From Dechloromonas sp. (lineage in GTDB: Bacteria > Pseudomonadota > Gammaproteobacteria > Burkholderiales > Rhodocyclaceae): 64,000 nt of DNA. The stretch spans positions 1 through 64,000 of the forward strand of contig JAQUAX010000012.1 of NCBI GenBank assembly GCA_028687035.1. Direction: 5' to 3'. A program made the position numbers and the translations under genes. Below the pieces are notes generated by a model. It saw only the letters and a list, made by a program, of their open reading frames with translations. It was not told the DNA's origin and did not search any database. Shown here piece by piece: positions 25,563 through 32,577 of this stretch (within the stretch, counting starts at the first letter, position 1; every line of letters starts with the position of its first letter).

Positions 25563-25604
25563 GAATTAAGTCTGTACTGAAAATGCTGCGTTGCACAAAA
25601 GCAA

Positions 25605-25625
25605 CAAATTGGTATGACCAATTTG
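25605..25625. promoter_or_regulatory. GntR/FadR-subfamily operator-like palindrome
   Basis: CAAATTGG-TATGA-CCAATTTG is a perfect 8-bp inverted repeat with a 5-nt centre. The core ATTGGTATGACCAAT equals the classic PdhR/LldR/FCD-type GntR operator form (TGGT-N3-ACCA). It lies 57 bp before uvrD and 166 bp before the divergent 117-aa gene. No GntR regulator gene is in the window. Confidence 0.65.
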
Positions 25626-25681
25626 CCTCGAGCGGATCGAAGTCGCGATTCTACGCCTTAAGTAATAGTTTGAGTTGACCT

Positions 25682-27826
25682 ATGTCAGACCTTCTCGCCA
25701 ATCTGAACGCCCCGCAACTGCAGTCGGTGACCCTGCCGCCGGTCCATGCGCTGATCCTGGCCGGCGCCGGCAGCGGCAAGACCCGCGTGCTGACCACGCG
25801 CATCGCGTGGCTGATCTCGACCGGCCAGGTCGGACCGCAGGGCGTGCTCGCCGTGACCTTCACCAACAAGGCGGCGAAGGAAATGACGGCGCGCCTGGCT
25901 TCGCTGGTCCCGATCAATGTCCGCGGCATGTGGATCGGCACCTTCCACGGCCTGTGCAACCGGCTGCTCCGCGCGCACTACCGCGAGGCCGGGCTGCCGC
26001 AGAGCTTCCAGATCCTCGACAGCGCCGACCAGCTGGCGATGGTCAAGCGCCTGCTGAAGAATCTCGGCATCGACGACGAGAAATATCCGCCGCGCGAGCT
26101 GTGCCATTTCATCAATGCGCACAAGGAACAGGGCGTGCGCGCCGGACAGGCCGAGGCCTACGACCATTACACGCAGAAGCGCGTCGAGATCTACGCCGAA
26201 TACGAAGCCCAGTGCAATCGCGAAGGCGTCTGCGATTTCGCCGAACTGCTGCTGCGCTGCCATGAATTGCTGCAGCGCAACGAACCGCTGCGCAGCCATT
26301 ACCAGCAGCGCTTCCGCCACATCCTGGTCGACGAGTTCCAGGACACCAACCGGCTGCAGTACGCCTGGCTGCAACTGCTCGCCGGCGGCGGCGCCAAGGT
26401 CTTTGCGGTCGGCGACGACGACCAGTCGATCTACCGCTTCCGCGGCGCCGAGGTCGGCAACATGCGCGAATTCGAGCGCGACTACGCCGGCGACAACGTG
26501 ATCCGGCTGGAGCAGAACTACCGCTCGCACGGCAATATCCTGGCCGCCGCCAACGCGATCATCAAGCACAACAGCGACCGCCTGGGCAAGAACCTGTGGA
26601 CCGACGCCGGCGAAGGCGAGCCGATCCGCTGCTTCGAGGGCTATTCCGACCTCGACGAGGCGCGCTTCGTCATCGACGAGATCCGCGAACTGATCCGCGA
26701 CGGCGTCGTCGAGTCGCAGATCGCGATCCTTTACCGCTCCAACGCGCAGTCGCGCGTGCTCGAGCACGAGCTGTTCACGAAGGGCGTGCCGTACAAGGTC
26801 TATGGCGGCCTGCGCTTCTTCGAGCGCCAGGAAATCAAGCACGCGCTGGCCTACCTGCGGCTGCTGGGCAACCCGGACGACGACACCGCCTTCCTGCGCG
26901 TCGTCAATTTCCCGACCCGCGGCATCGGCGCCCGTTCGCTGGAAAACCTGCAGGCCGCCGCGCACCAGACCAATTCCAGCCTGTACAACGCCGCCGCGTC
27001 GCTGACCGGCAAGGCCGGCCAGACGGTCGGCGCCTTCATCCGCATCATCGAGACGCTGCGCCAGGAAACGGACAAGCTGCCGCTGCCCGAAATCATCGAG
27101 CACATGCTGGAAAAATCCGGCCTGCTGCAGCACTACCGGACCGACAAGGAAGGCCAGGAGCGCCTGGAGAACCTCGACGAACTGATCAACGCCGCGGCGA
27201 CCTTCATCGACGACGAAGGAGCGATCGGCGAAGGCGGCGCGCTCGCCTCCTTCCTCGCCCACGCGTCGCTGGAGGCCGGCGAGCACCAGGCCGGCGAAGG
27301 CCAGGAAGCGGTGCAGCTGATGACGGTGCACGCCGCCAAGGGACTCGAATTCGACGTCGTCTTCATCACCGGCCTGGAGCAGGGGCTGTTCCCGCACGAG
27401 AATTCGGTCAACGAGGGCAAGGACGGCATGGAGGAGGAGCGGCGGCTGATGTACGTCGCGGTGACCCGCGCCCGCCGCCGGCTCTACCTGGCCTGCGCGC
27501 AGACCCGGATGCTGCACGGCCAGACGCGCTACTGCACGCCGTCGTCCTTCCTCGACGAAATCCCGGAAGCCCTGCTGAAGAAACTGAACAAGAAGGCGGC
27601 GCCGGCCCCGTCCTATGGCGGCGGTTACGGCGGCGGCAGCGCCTACGCGCCCGAGCCGGTCGCCGGCGGCCTGCGCATCGGCCAGACCGTCGAGCACGCC
27701 AAGTTCGGCATCGGCGTCATCGTCTCGACCGAGGGGCGCGGCGCCGACGCGCGCGTCCAGGTCAATTTTGGCGGCAGCGGCATGAAGTGGCTGGCGCTCG
27801 AGTATGCGAAATTGACGCCGGTCTGA
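25682..27826 (+). CDS. uvrD: UvrD-type DNA helicase
   Basis: A 714-aa superfamily 1A 3'-5' helicase of nucleotide-excision and mismatch repair. Motif I AGAGSGKTRVL (about 27), Ia TFTNKAAKEM, II ILVDEFQDTN, III GDDDQSIYRFRGA, IV RLEQNYRS, V VQLMTVHAAKGLEFDVVFITGLE and VI EERRLMYVAVTRARRRLYL are all present. The tail (GLRIGQTVEHAKFGIGVIV) is the UvrD/PcrA C-terminal tudor-like domain that contacts RNA polymerase or partners. No strong Shine-Dalgarno is seen. Confidence 0.93.
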   Translation: MSDLLANLNAPQLQSVTLPPVHALILAGAGSGKTRVLTTRIAWLISTGQVGPQGVLAVTFTNKAAKEMTARLASLVPINVRGMWIGTFHGLCNRLLRAHYREAGLPQSFQILDSADQLAMVKRLLKNLGIDDEKYPPRELCHFINAHKEQGVRAGQAEAYDHYTQKRVEIYAEYEAQCNREGVCDFAELLLRCHELLQRNEPLRSHYQQRFRHILVDEFQDTNRLQYAWLQLLAGGGAKVFAVGDDDQSIYRFRGAEVGNMREFERDYAGDNVIRLEQNYRSHGNILAAANAIIKHNSDRLGKNLWTDAGEGEPIRCFEGYSDLDEARFVIDEIRELIRDGVVESQIAILYRSNAQSRVLEHELFTKGVPYKVYGGLRFFERQEIKHALAYLRLLGNPDDDTAFLRVVNFPTRGIGARSLENLQAAAHQTNSSLYNAAASLTGKAGQTVGAFIRIIETLRQETDKLPLPEIIEHMLEKSGLLQHYRTDKEGQERLENLDELINAAATFIDDEGAIGEGGALASFLAHASLEAGEHQAGEGQEAVQLMTVHAAKGLEFDVVFITGLEQGLFPHENSVNEGKDGMEEERRLMYVAVTRARRRLYLACAQTRMLHGQTRYCTPSSFLDEIPEALLKKLNKKAAPAPSYGGGYGGGSAYAPEPVAGGLRIGQTVEHAKFGIGVIVSTEGRGADARVQVNFGGSGMKWLALEYAKLTPV

Positions 27827-27841
27827 AAAATCCGCTCCTGC

Positions 27842-27855
27842 CGCGGTCGACCGCG
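27842..27855. repeat. GCGGTCGACCGC-type palindrome, copy 1
   Basis: CGCGGTCGACCGCG, perfect 14-bp palindrome just after uvrD. The 12-bp core recurs between genes at 39485-39496 and 41878-41889, each time at a gene 3' end, and once inside a coding region (50037-50048). Confidence 0.6.
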
Positions 27856-27944
27856 CAGCGGCGGGCTTTTCCGGCCGGCGCGGTAGATCGCCGGGCGGCG
27901 CGGTGATAATCTCGGCCTCTTGTTGAAAAACGACGGGGAGCGCC

Positions 27945-27992
27945 ATGCCGAACGCCCTTTACATCGTGACCCGCCCGGCCAGTCGCACATGA
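27945..27992 (+). CDS. possible 15-codon leader ORF coupled to the TAXI gene
   Basis: MPNALYIVTRPASRT starts 5 nt after GGGGAG, the only good ribosome site in the region, and its TGA overlaps the next gene's ATG as ATGATG/TGATG. The following gene has no Shine-Dalgarno of its own, so translation is probably coupled. No regulatory meaning is evident in the peptide. Confidence 0.45.
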   Translation: MPNALYIVTRPASRT

Positions 27993-29314
27993 TGGCGAAA
28001 ATCCGGGCTGGCCTGCTTTCCCTGCGCGACCTGTTCGCGACGGCCTGGTGGATCTTCCTGATCGCCGGCCTCGGTTTCGTCGTCGCCTACCAGTTCGTCG
28101 AGCCGGCGCCGCCGAAGCGCATGGTGATCACCACCGGCGGCGAATCCGGCGCCTATTACCAGTTCGCGCAGCGCTACGCGGCGATCCTGGCGCGCGACGG
28201 CATCGAGCTCGAGGTCCGCGTATCGGCCGGTTCGCTGGAAAACATCGAGCGCCTGAAGAACGACGAGGCCGACATCGGTTTCGTGCAGGGTGGCGTGATC
28301 GCGTTGCCGGAAGGCGACGAGGCGCCGGAGGACAGCGGGCTGCGTTCGCTGGGCAGCATGTTCTACGAGCCGGCCTGGGTCTTCTACCGCGGCGAGCGGC
28401 GCTTGAGCCGCCTGACCGACCTGCAGGGCAAGCGCATCGCGATCGGCCAGGAGGGCTCCGGCGTCCGCCAGCTGGCCGAACAGCTGCTCGACGCCAACGA
28501 GATTCCGCTCGGCCGCAACCTGGTCCCGATGTCCGGCCTGAATGCCGCCGAGGAACTGCAGCAGGGACGGATCGACGCCGCCTTCATCATCGCCGCCGAA
28601 AATGCGCCGGTCGTCCAGGTGCTGCTGCGCTCGCCGGGCATCCGGGTCATGAGCTTCGCGCAGTCGGCCGCCTACCAGCGCCGCTTCCCCTTCCTGACCC
28701 GGCTGACCTTCCCGCAGGGCGTCGCCGACCTGGTCCGCAACTTTCCGCCGGCCGACATCCGGCTGCTCGCGCCGACCGCCAACCTGATCGTCCGCGACGA
28801 CCTGCACCCGGCGCTGCAGGCGCTGCTGCTGCAGGCCGCCAGCGAGGTGCACGGCAAGTCTGGCTTCTTCCAGGATGCCGGCGAATTCCCGGCCTACAAG
28901 GACCCGATGCTGCCGCTGTCGTCCGAGGCCGCGCGCTACTACAAGTCCGGCCCGCCCTTCCTGCAGCGCTACCTGCCGTTCTGGATGGCGGTGCTGGCCG
29001 ACCGGCTGATCGTCATGCTGGTCCCGATCTTCGCGCTGCTGATCCCGCTGCTCAAGGTGGCGCCGGCCGTCTACAACTGGCGGGTGCGCTCCAAGGTGTT
29101 CCGCTGCTACGGCGAGCTGAAGTTCCTCGAGGACGATCTCCGCCACCATTTCGACCCGGCCCGGCTGGCCGACTACCGCGACCGCCTCGACGCGCTCGAC
29201 GAGGAGGCCAGCCAGCTGCACGTGCCGCTCACCTTCACCGATCTCGTCTACACGCTGCGCGAACACGTCAATCTGGTTCGCCACATCCTCGACAAACGGG
29301 AGTCCCAGGCATGA
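27992..29314 (+). CDS. membrane-anchored TAXI-family TRAP solute-binding protein
   Basis: A 440-aa protein with an N-terminal TM helix (about 14-36), then a TAXI/NMT1-like ligand-binding domain: RMVITTGGESGAYYQFAQRYA, SAGSLENIERLKNDEADIGFVQGG and DLQGKRIAIGQEGSGVRQLAEQLL. A second TM (about 335-358: LIVMLVPIFALLIPLLKV) and an approximately 75-aa cytoplasmic helical tail follow. TAXI proteins normally bind substrates for TRAP permeases, but no permease gene is near. Two membrane anchors and the tail suggest a sensor or permease-independent role. Its stop overlaps the ParA start. Confidence 0.85.
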   Translation: MAKIRAGLLSLRDLFATAWWIFLIAGLGFVVAYQFVEPAPPKRMVITTGGESGAYYQFAQRYAAILARDGIELEVRVSAGSLENIERLKNDEADIGFVQGGVIALPEGDEAPEDSGLRSLGSMFYEPAWVFYRGERRLSRLTDLQGKRIAIGQEGSGVRQLAEQLLDANEIPLGRNLVPMSGLNAAEELQQGRIDAAFIIAAENAPVVQVLLRSPGIRVMSFAQSAAYQRRFPFLTRLTFPQGVADLVRNFPPADIRLLAPTANLIVRDDLHPALQALLLQAASEVHGKSGFFQDAGEFPAYKDPMLPLSSEAARYYKSGPPFLQRYLPFWMAVLADRLIVMLVPIFALLIPLLKVAPAVYNWRVRSKVFRCYGELKFLEDDLRHHFDPARLADYRDRLDALDEEASQLHVPLTFTDLVYTLREHVNLVRHILDKRESQA

Positions 29315-29937
29315 AAGCCTTCCTCGTCGCCAATCCCAAGGGCGGTTCCGGCAAGAGCACGCTGGCCACCAACCTGGCCGGCTACTTCGCGACGCAGGGG
29401 CGCGAGGTGATGCTCGGCGACATCGACCGCCAGCAGTCGTCGCGCGAATGGCTGGCGATCCGCCCCTTCGCGCTGCCGACCATCGACACCTGGGACATCG
29501 GCCCGGACGACATCGCGCGGCCGCCGAAGGGGACCAGCCACGTCGTGCTCGACACTCCTGCCGGCCTGCACGGCAAGATGCTCGAGCGCGTGCTGAAGCT
29601 GTCGACGCGGGTCATCGTTCCGGTCCAGCCGTCGATGTTCGACATGCTGGCGACCCGCCATTTCCTGACCGAGCTGCTGGCCGAAAAGGCCGTCCGCAAG
29701 GGCCGCGCCGACGTCGCGGTGATCGGCATGCGGGTCGATGCGCGGACCCGCGCCGCAGCCGAGCTCGAACGTTTTTTCGCCGGCTTCGACCTGCCGGTGC
29801 TGGCCTACCTGCGCGACACCCAGGTCTATGTCCAGGCGACGGCCGCCGGCATGACGCTGTTCGACCTGCCGCCGTCGCGCGCCGAGCGCGACCTCGAGCA
29901 ATGGCGGGCGATCATCGACTGGGTCGAGGCGGGCTGA
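29311..29937 (+). CDS. ParA-family ATPase
   Basis: A 208-aa P-loop ATPase with the deviant Walker A NPKGGSGKSTLATNLA (about 8-23) and a Walker B-like HVVLDTPAGLHG (about 77-88). It is small and has no N-terminal DNA-binding domain, so it is of the type that positions protein assemblies rather than chromosomal ParA. There is no parB or parS nearby. The ATGA overlap with the TAXI gene implies co-translation, with an own GGGAG upstream. Confidence 0.88.
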   Translation: MKAFLVANPKGGSGKSTLATNLAGYFATQGREVMLGDIDRQQSSREWLAIRPFALPTIDTWDIGPDDIARPPKGTSHVVLDTPAGLHGKMLERVLKLSTRVIVPVQPSMFDMLATRHFLTELLAEKAVRKGRADVAVIGMRVDARTRAAAELERFFAGFDLPVLAYLRDTQVYVQATAAGMTLFDLPPSRAERDLEQWRAIIDWVEAG

Positions 29938-30151
29938 CGGCCGGATCGGGACGGCGGCTGACCGGCGCCATGATCCAGTCGCCGTCCCGCTTCAGGTAAA
30001 TCTTGCTCCACCGGCTGTTCACCGCGGATCGTAGAGGTGTCGGCAGGGCGGGCGGATGATCAGGCTGCCGGTTCGCGGTGGACGGCCTGGAATCGCGACA
30101 ATCGATGCGGCGACCTTCGTCCGATAACCGCCCCGGTCGGCCCGGACGCGA

Positions 30152-30160
30152 TGCTATAGT
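30152..30160 (+). promoter_or_regulatory. extended -10 promoter for the two-receiver gene
   Basis: TGCTATAGT, 32 nt before the start codon. The 255-bp gap upstream contains no supported gene. Confidence 0.5.
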
Positions 30161-30192
30161 GCGTTCATCCCCCGTTTCCGGAGCGACCGCCG

Positions 30193-30990
30193 ATGGCGCT
30201 GACCACCACGCTTGCCGACCTGTCCGTGCTGCTCGTCGAACCTTCGCACATGCAGGCCGGACTGGCCGCGCGGATGCTCGGGCACCAGGGCGTGGCTGCG
30301 GTGCGTACGGTGTCGACCGGCGCCGAGGCGCTCGCCGCGTTGCGGGCGGGCGGCTGCCAGGTTGTCGTCAGCGCCCTCTACCTGCCGGACATGGCCGGCA
30401 CCGACCTGGTCGCCGCGATGCGCGCCGACCCGGAACTGGAAGCGCTGCCCTTCATCCTGATTTCCAGCGAGACGCGCCCGCAGCTGCTCGAGCCGGTCCG
30501 CCAGTCCGGCGCGTGCAGCATCGTCGCCAAGCCCTTCACCGAGCAGCAGCTGTCGCGCGCGCTGTATGCCGCGGCCGACTACCTGAGCCCGCCGGAAGAG
30601 GTCGATGCCGCCGAGATCGAGGGTCTGCGCGTGCTGCTCGTCGACGACAGCCTCGCATCGCGCCGCCACCTGCGCCGCCTGCTCGAGGAACTGGGCATCC
30701 GGCGCATCGTCGAGGCGGTCGATGGTCGCGAGGCGGTCGCGCTGCTGCAGGACACGCTGGTCGATCTGGTCATCACCGACTACAACATGCCGGAAATGGA
30801 CGGCCGCGAGCTGACCGAGTACATCCGCACGCAGAGCTGGCAGAACAGCGTGCCGGTGCTGATGGTGACCAGCGAACAGAACAAGGGGCGGCTGGCCGCC
30901 GTCGAGCGGGCCGGCGTTTCGGCGATCTGCGACAAGCCTTTCGAGGCCGGCAGCATCCGCCGGCTGATCAGCGAAGCCTTGCTGCGCTGA
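30193..30990 (+). CDS. tandem-receiver response regulator with a degenerate first domain
   Basis: A 265-aa protein made of two CheY-like domains and nothing else. Domain 1 (about 8-130) lacks key residues: the acidic pair reads EP (LLVEPSHMQ) and the phospho-acceptor position reads Ser (VVVSALYLPDMAG), though the KPF lysine is kept. Domain 2 (about 142-262) is canonical: LLVDDSLASR, VITDYNMPEMDG, MVTSEQ and CDKPFEA. Output must be through protein contacts. Its 3' end overlaps the convergent membrane-protein gene by 23 bp. Good Shine-Dalgarno (CGGAGC). Confidence 0.87.
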   Translation: MALTTTLADLSVLLVEPSHMQAGLAARMLGHQGVAAVRTVSTGAEALAALRAGGCQVVVSALYLPDMAGTDLVAAMRADPELEALPFILISSETRPQLLEPVRQSGACSIVAKPFTEQQLSRALYAAADYLSPPEEVDAAEIEGLRVLLVDDSLASRRHLRRLLEELGIRRIVEAVDGREAVALLQDTLVDLVITDYNMPEMDGRELTEYIRTQSWQNSVPVLMVTSEQNKGRLAAVERAGVSAICDKPFEAGSIRRLISEALLR

Positions 30991-31516
30991 GCCGGGCGAG
31001 CCCGCGCCGGAGCAGCACGGCGCCGGCGAGCAGTGCCAGCAGCGGGTCGAGCAGCGCATCCCAGAGGTTCGCGTAAAGGCCGCCGGCATAGGCGGCGAGA
31101 TCGATCGCGATCAGCAGCAGCCAGTCGTCGCGGCGGCGCCACCACAGCGCCAGGCCGACCGGCAGCAGCGCGGCGAGCAGCGGCAGCGGCCGGTAGCCCA
31201 GCGCGTAAGCGTCGACCGGCAGCCAGCCGGCGATCCCGGCGTACAGCGGCAGCGCGACCAGCAGCACGCCGAGCGCGGCGCGTCCGTCGAGCGGCGAGGG
31301 TTCGCGCCCGGCCAGCTGCAGCAGCGCGAGCGACAGCAGCGTCGGCGACGGCGGTCCGAAGGCGCCGTGCATCGCCGGCGCGAGGCCGATCAGCATGGCC
31401 AGCGTCGTCGCCGCCAGCGCGACCCGCGCGCGCAGCGCGCCGAAAGGCAGCAGCGCGGCCAGCGCGCCGAAGATCAGGCCGTGGGCGAGCAGTCCGTAGG
31501 CGGCCAGTCCGTTCAT
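30968..31516 (-). CDS. hypothetical polytopic membrane protein
   Basis: A 182-aa very hydrophobic protein with about five or six TM helices (MNGLAAYGLLAHGLIFGALAALLPFG; LGVLLVALPLYAGIAGW; LLPVGLALWW; LLLIAIDLAAYAGGLYANLWDALLDPLLALLAG). I recognise no family. The ATG overlaps the stop of the sialidase-like gene as ATGA, so the two are co-translated and probably work together at the inner membrane. Confidence 0.75.
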   Translation of the reverse strand: MNGLAAYGLLAHGLIFGALAALLPFGALRARVALAATTLAMLIGLAPAMHGAFGPPSPTLLSLALLQLAGREPSPLDGRAALGVLLVALPLYAGIAGWLPVDAYALGYRPLPLLAALLPVGLALWWRRRDDWLLLIAIDLAAYAGGLYANLWDALLDPLLALLAGAVLLRRGLARLSAARLR

Positions 31517-32460
31517 CGCTCGGTCTCCAGGGCCCAGTCCAGCGCGAAGGCGAGGTGGCGGATTTCCCGGCCGCCGCTGCCGGCGTAGGCCAGATGGATG
31601 CGGCCGTCGCGGCCGAGCAGCAGTGCCGGGGGGGCGTCGCCGGCCGGCCCCAGGCTGCGTCCGGCCCGCCAGGTCCGGCCGTCGTCGTCCGACAGCCACA
31701 GGCGCAGCGCCGGGCTGTCGCCGCGGCCGGCCAGCAGCAGGCGGCCGTCCGGCAGGCGCAGCGGCGCACCGTCGGGACTCGGCCAGCCGGTCGTGTCGCC
31801 GCTTGCCGCGATCCGGTCGACGACGCGGCCGGTCGAATCGAGGTGCAGCCAGGCGCCGCCGGCATCGGCCGGACGTGAGCCGAGCGGCAGCGCGATCCCG
31901 CCGTCGGTCAGCGCCCGGGGGGCGCCCAGTCCGGGAATGCCGCGCTCGGGCCAGCGTTGCGGCCTGGACCAGTGCCGACCGTCGTCGGTCGACAGGCTGT
32001 AATGCACCGAATCGCCGACCATCTCGCCGAGATACCAGAAATGCAGCCAGCTGCCCTCGGCATGCAGCACCGGCTGACCGATGCGACGGACGTGGGCGAA
32101 GCTGCCGCCGGCCGTGCTCGGCCGGTTGGCGATCGCGACCGGCGCCCGCCAGCCGCCGGCGTCGAGCACGCTGAACCACACGGCTGCGTCTTCGTCTTCA
32201 CCGCCCAGCCAGGCCGCGGCGATCCGGCCGTCGGCGAGCAACGCCAGCGCGGGGCGGGCCACCGGCCGCGGACTGACCGGCAGCGGGCCGCCCTCGGTGG
32301 GGAGCGCGGCGGACAGGCTGGCCGCCGGCGCCGCGAATCCGGCCGGCGCCGGCTGCGGCATCTGCCACCAGGCGCCGGCCAGCGCGGCGGCGAAGGCGGC
32401 CAGCGCCAGGCCGTGGCGCAGTGCGGGCGGGAGTCGGTCGACGGCGAACGGGAGAGTCAT
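31513..32460 (-). CDS. BNR-repeat (sialidase-like) membrane-anchored protein
   Basis: A 315-aa protein: one N-terminal TM/signal segment (about 14-31), then a beta-propeller-like domain with Asp-box style repeats (STDDGRHWSRPQRW, SDDDGRTWRAGRSLGP, GRDGRIHLAYAGSGG) as in exo-alpha-sialidase/neuraminidase-fold proteins. Catalytic residues cannot be confirmed, so enzymatic activity is uncertain. The start chosen lies 8 nt after a TACAAT hexamer; an alternative start 21 codons upstream is in frame but has no ribosome site. Coupled to the downstream membrane protein. Confidence 0.72.
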   Translation of the reverse strand: MTLPFAVDRLPPALRHGLALAAFAAALAGAWWQMPQPAPAGFAAPAASLSAALPTEGGPLPVSPRPVARPALALLADGRIAAAWLGGEDEDAAVWFSVLDAGGWRAPVAIANRPSTAGGSFAHVRRIGQPVLHAEGSWLHFWYLGEMVGDSVHYSLSTDDGRHWSRPQRWPERGIPGLGAPRALTDGGIALPLGSRPADAGGAWLHLDSTGRVVDRIAASGDTTGWPSPDGAPLRLPDGRLLLAGRGDSPALRLWLSDDDGRTWRAGRSLGPAGDAPPALLLGRDGRIHLAYAGSGGREIRHLAFALDWALETER

Positions 32461-32468
32461 CGGGGCGG

Positions 32469-32474
32469 ATTGTA
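32469..32474 (-). promoter_or_regulatory. -10 element, possible leaderless start of the BNR gene
   Basis: Leftward TACAAT followed by 8 nt (CCGCCCCG) and the ATG; no Shine-Dalgarno. Confidence 0.4.
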
Positions 32475-32577
32475 GCCTGCCTGCATCGGACGCTGGGGTT
32501 TCGCTTTTCGCCATATTTATCATTTGTTTGTCTTAAATTGATTTTTTTGAGTAATAATCTGCGGCCAGGGAGGGGGC

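Noticed and set aside
29940-30040. Leftward fragment reading RWSKIYLKRDGDWIMAPV
   Set aside because: Looks protein-like but is short, has no proper start and overlaps the parA 3' end; at most a remnant.
30968-32179. 403-aa leftward protein spanning the BNR and membrane genes
   Set aside because: Its first half is Arg-rich shadow of the BNR gene; only the last 182 codons from the ATGA overlap look like a real membrane protein.
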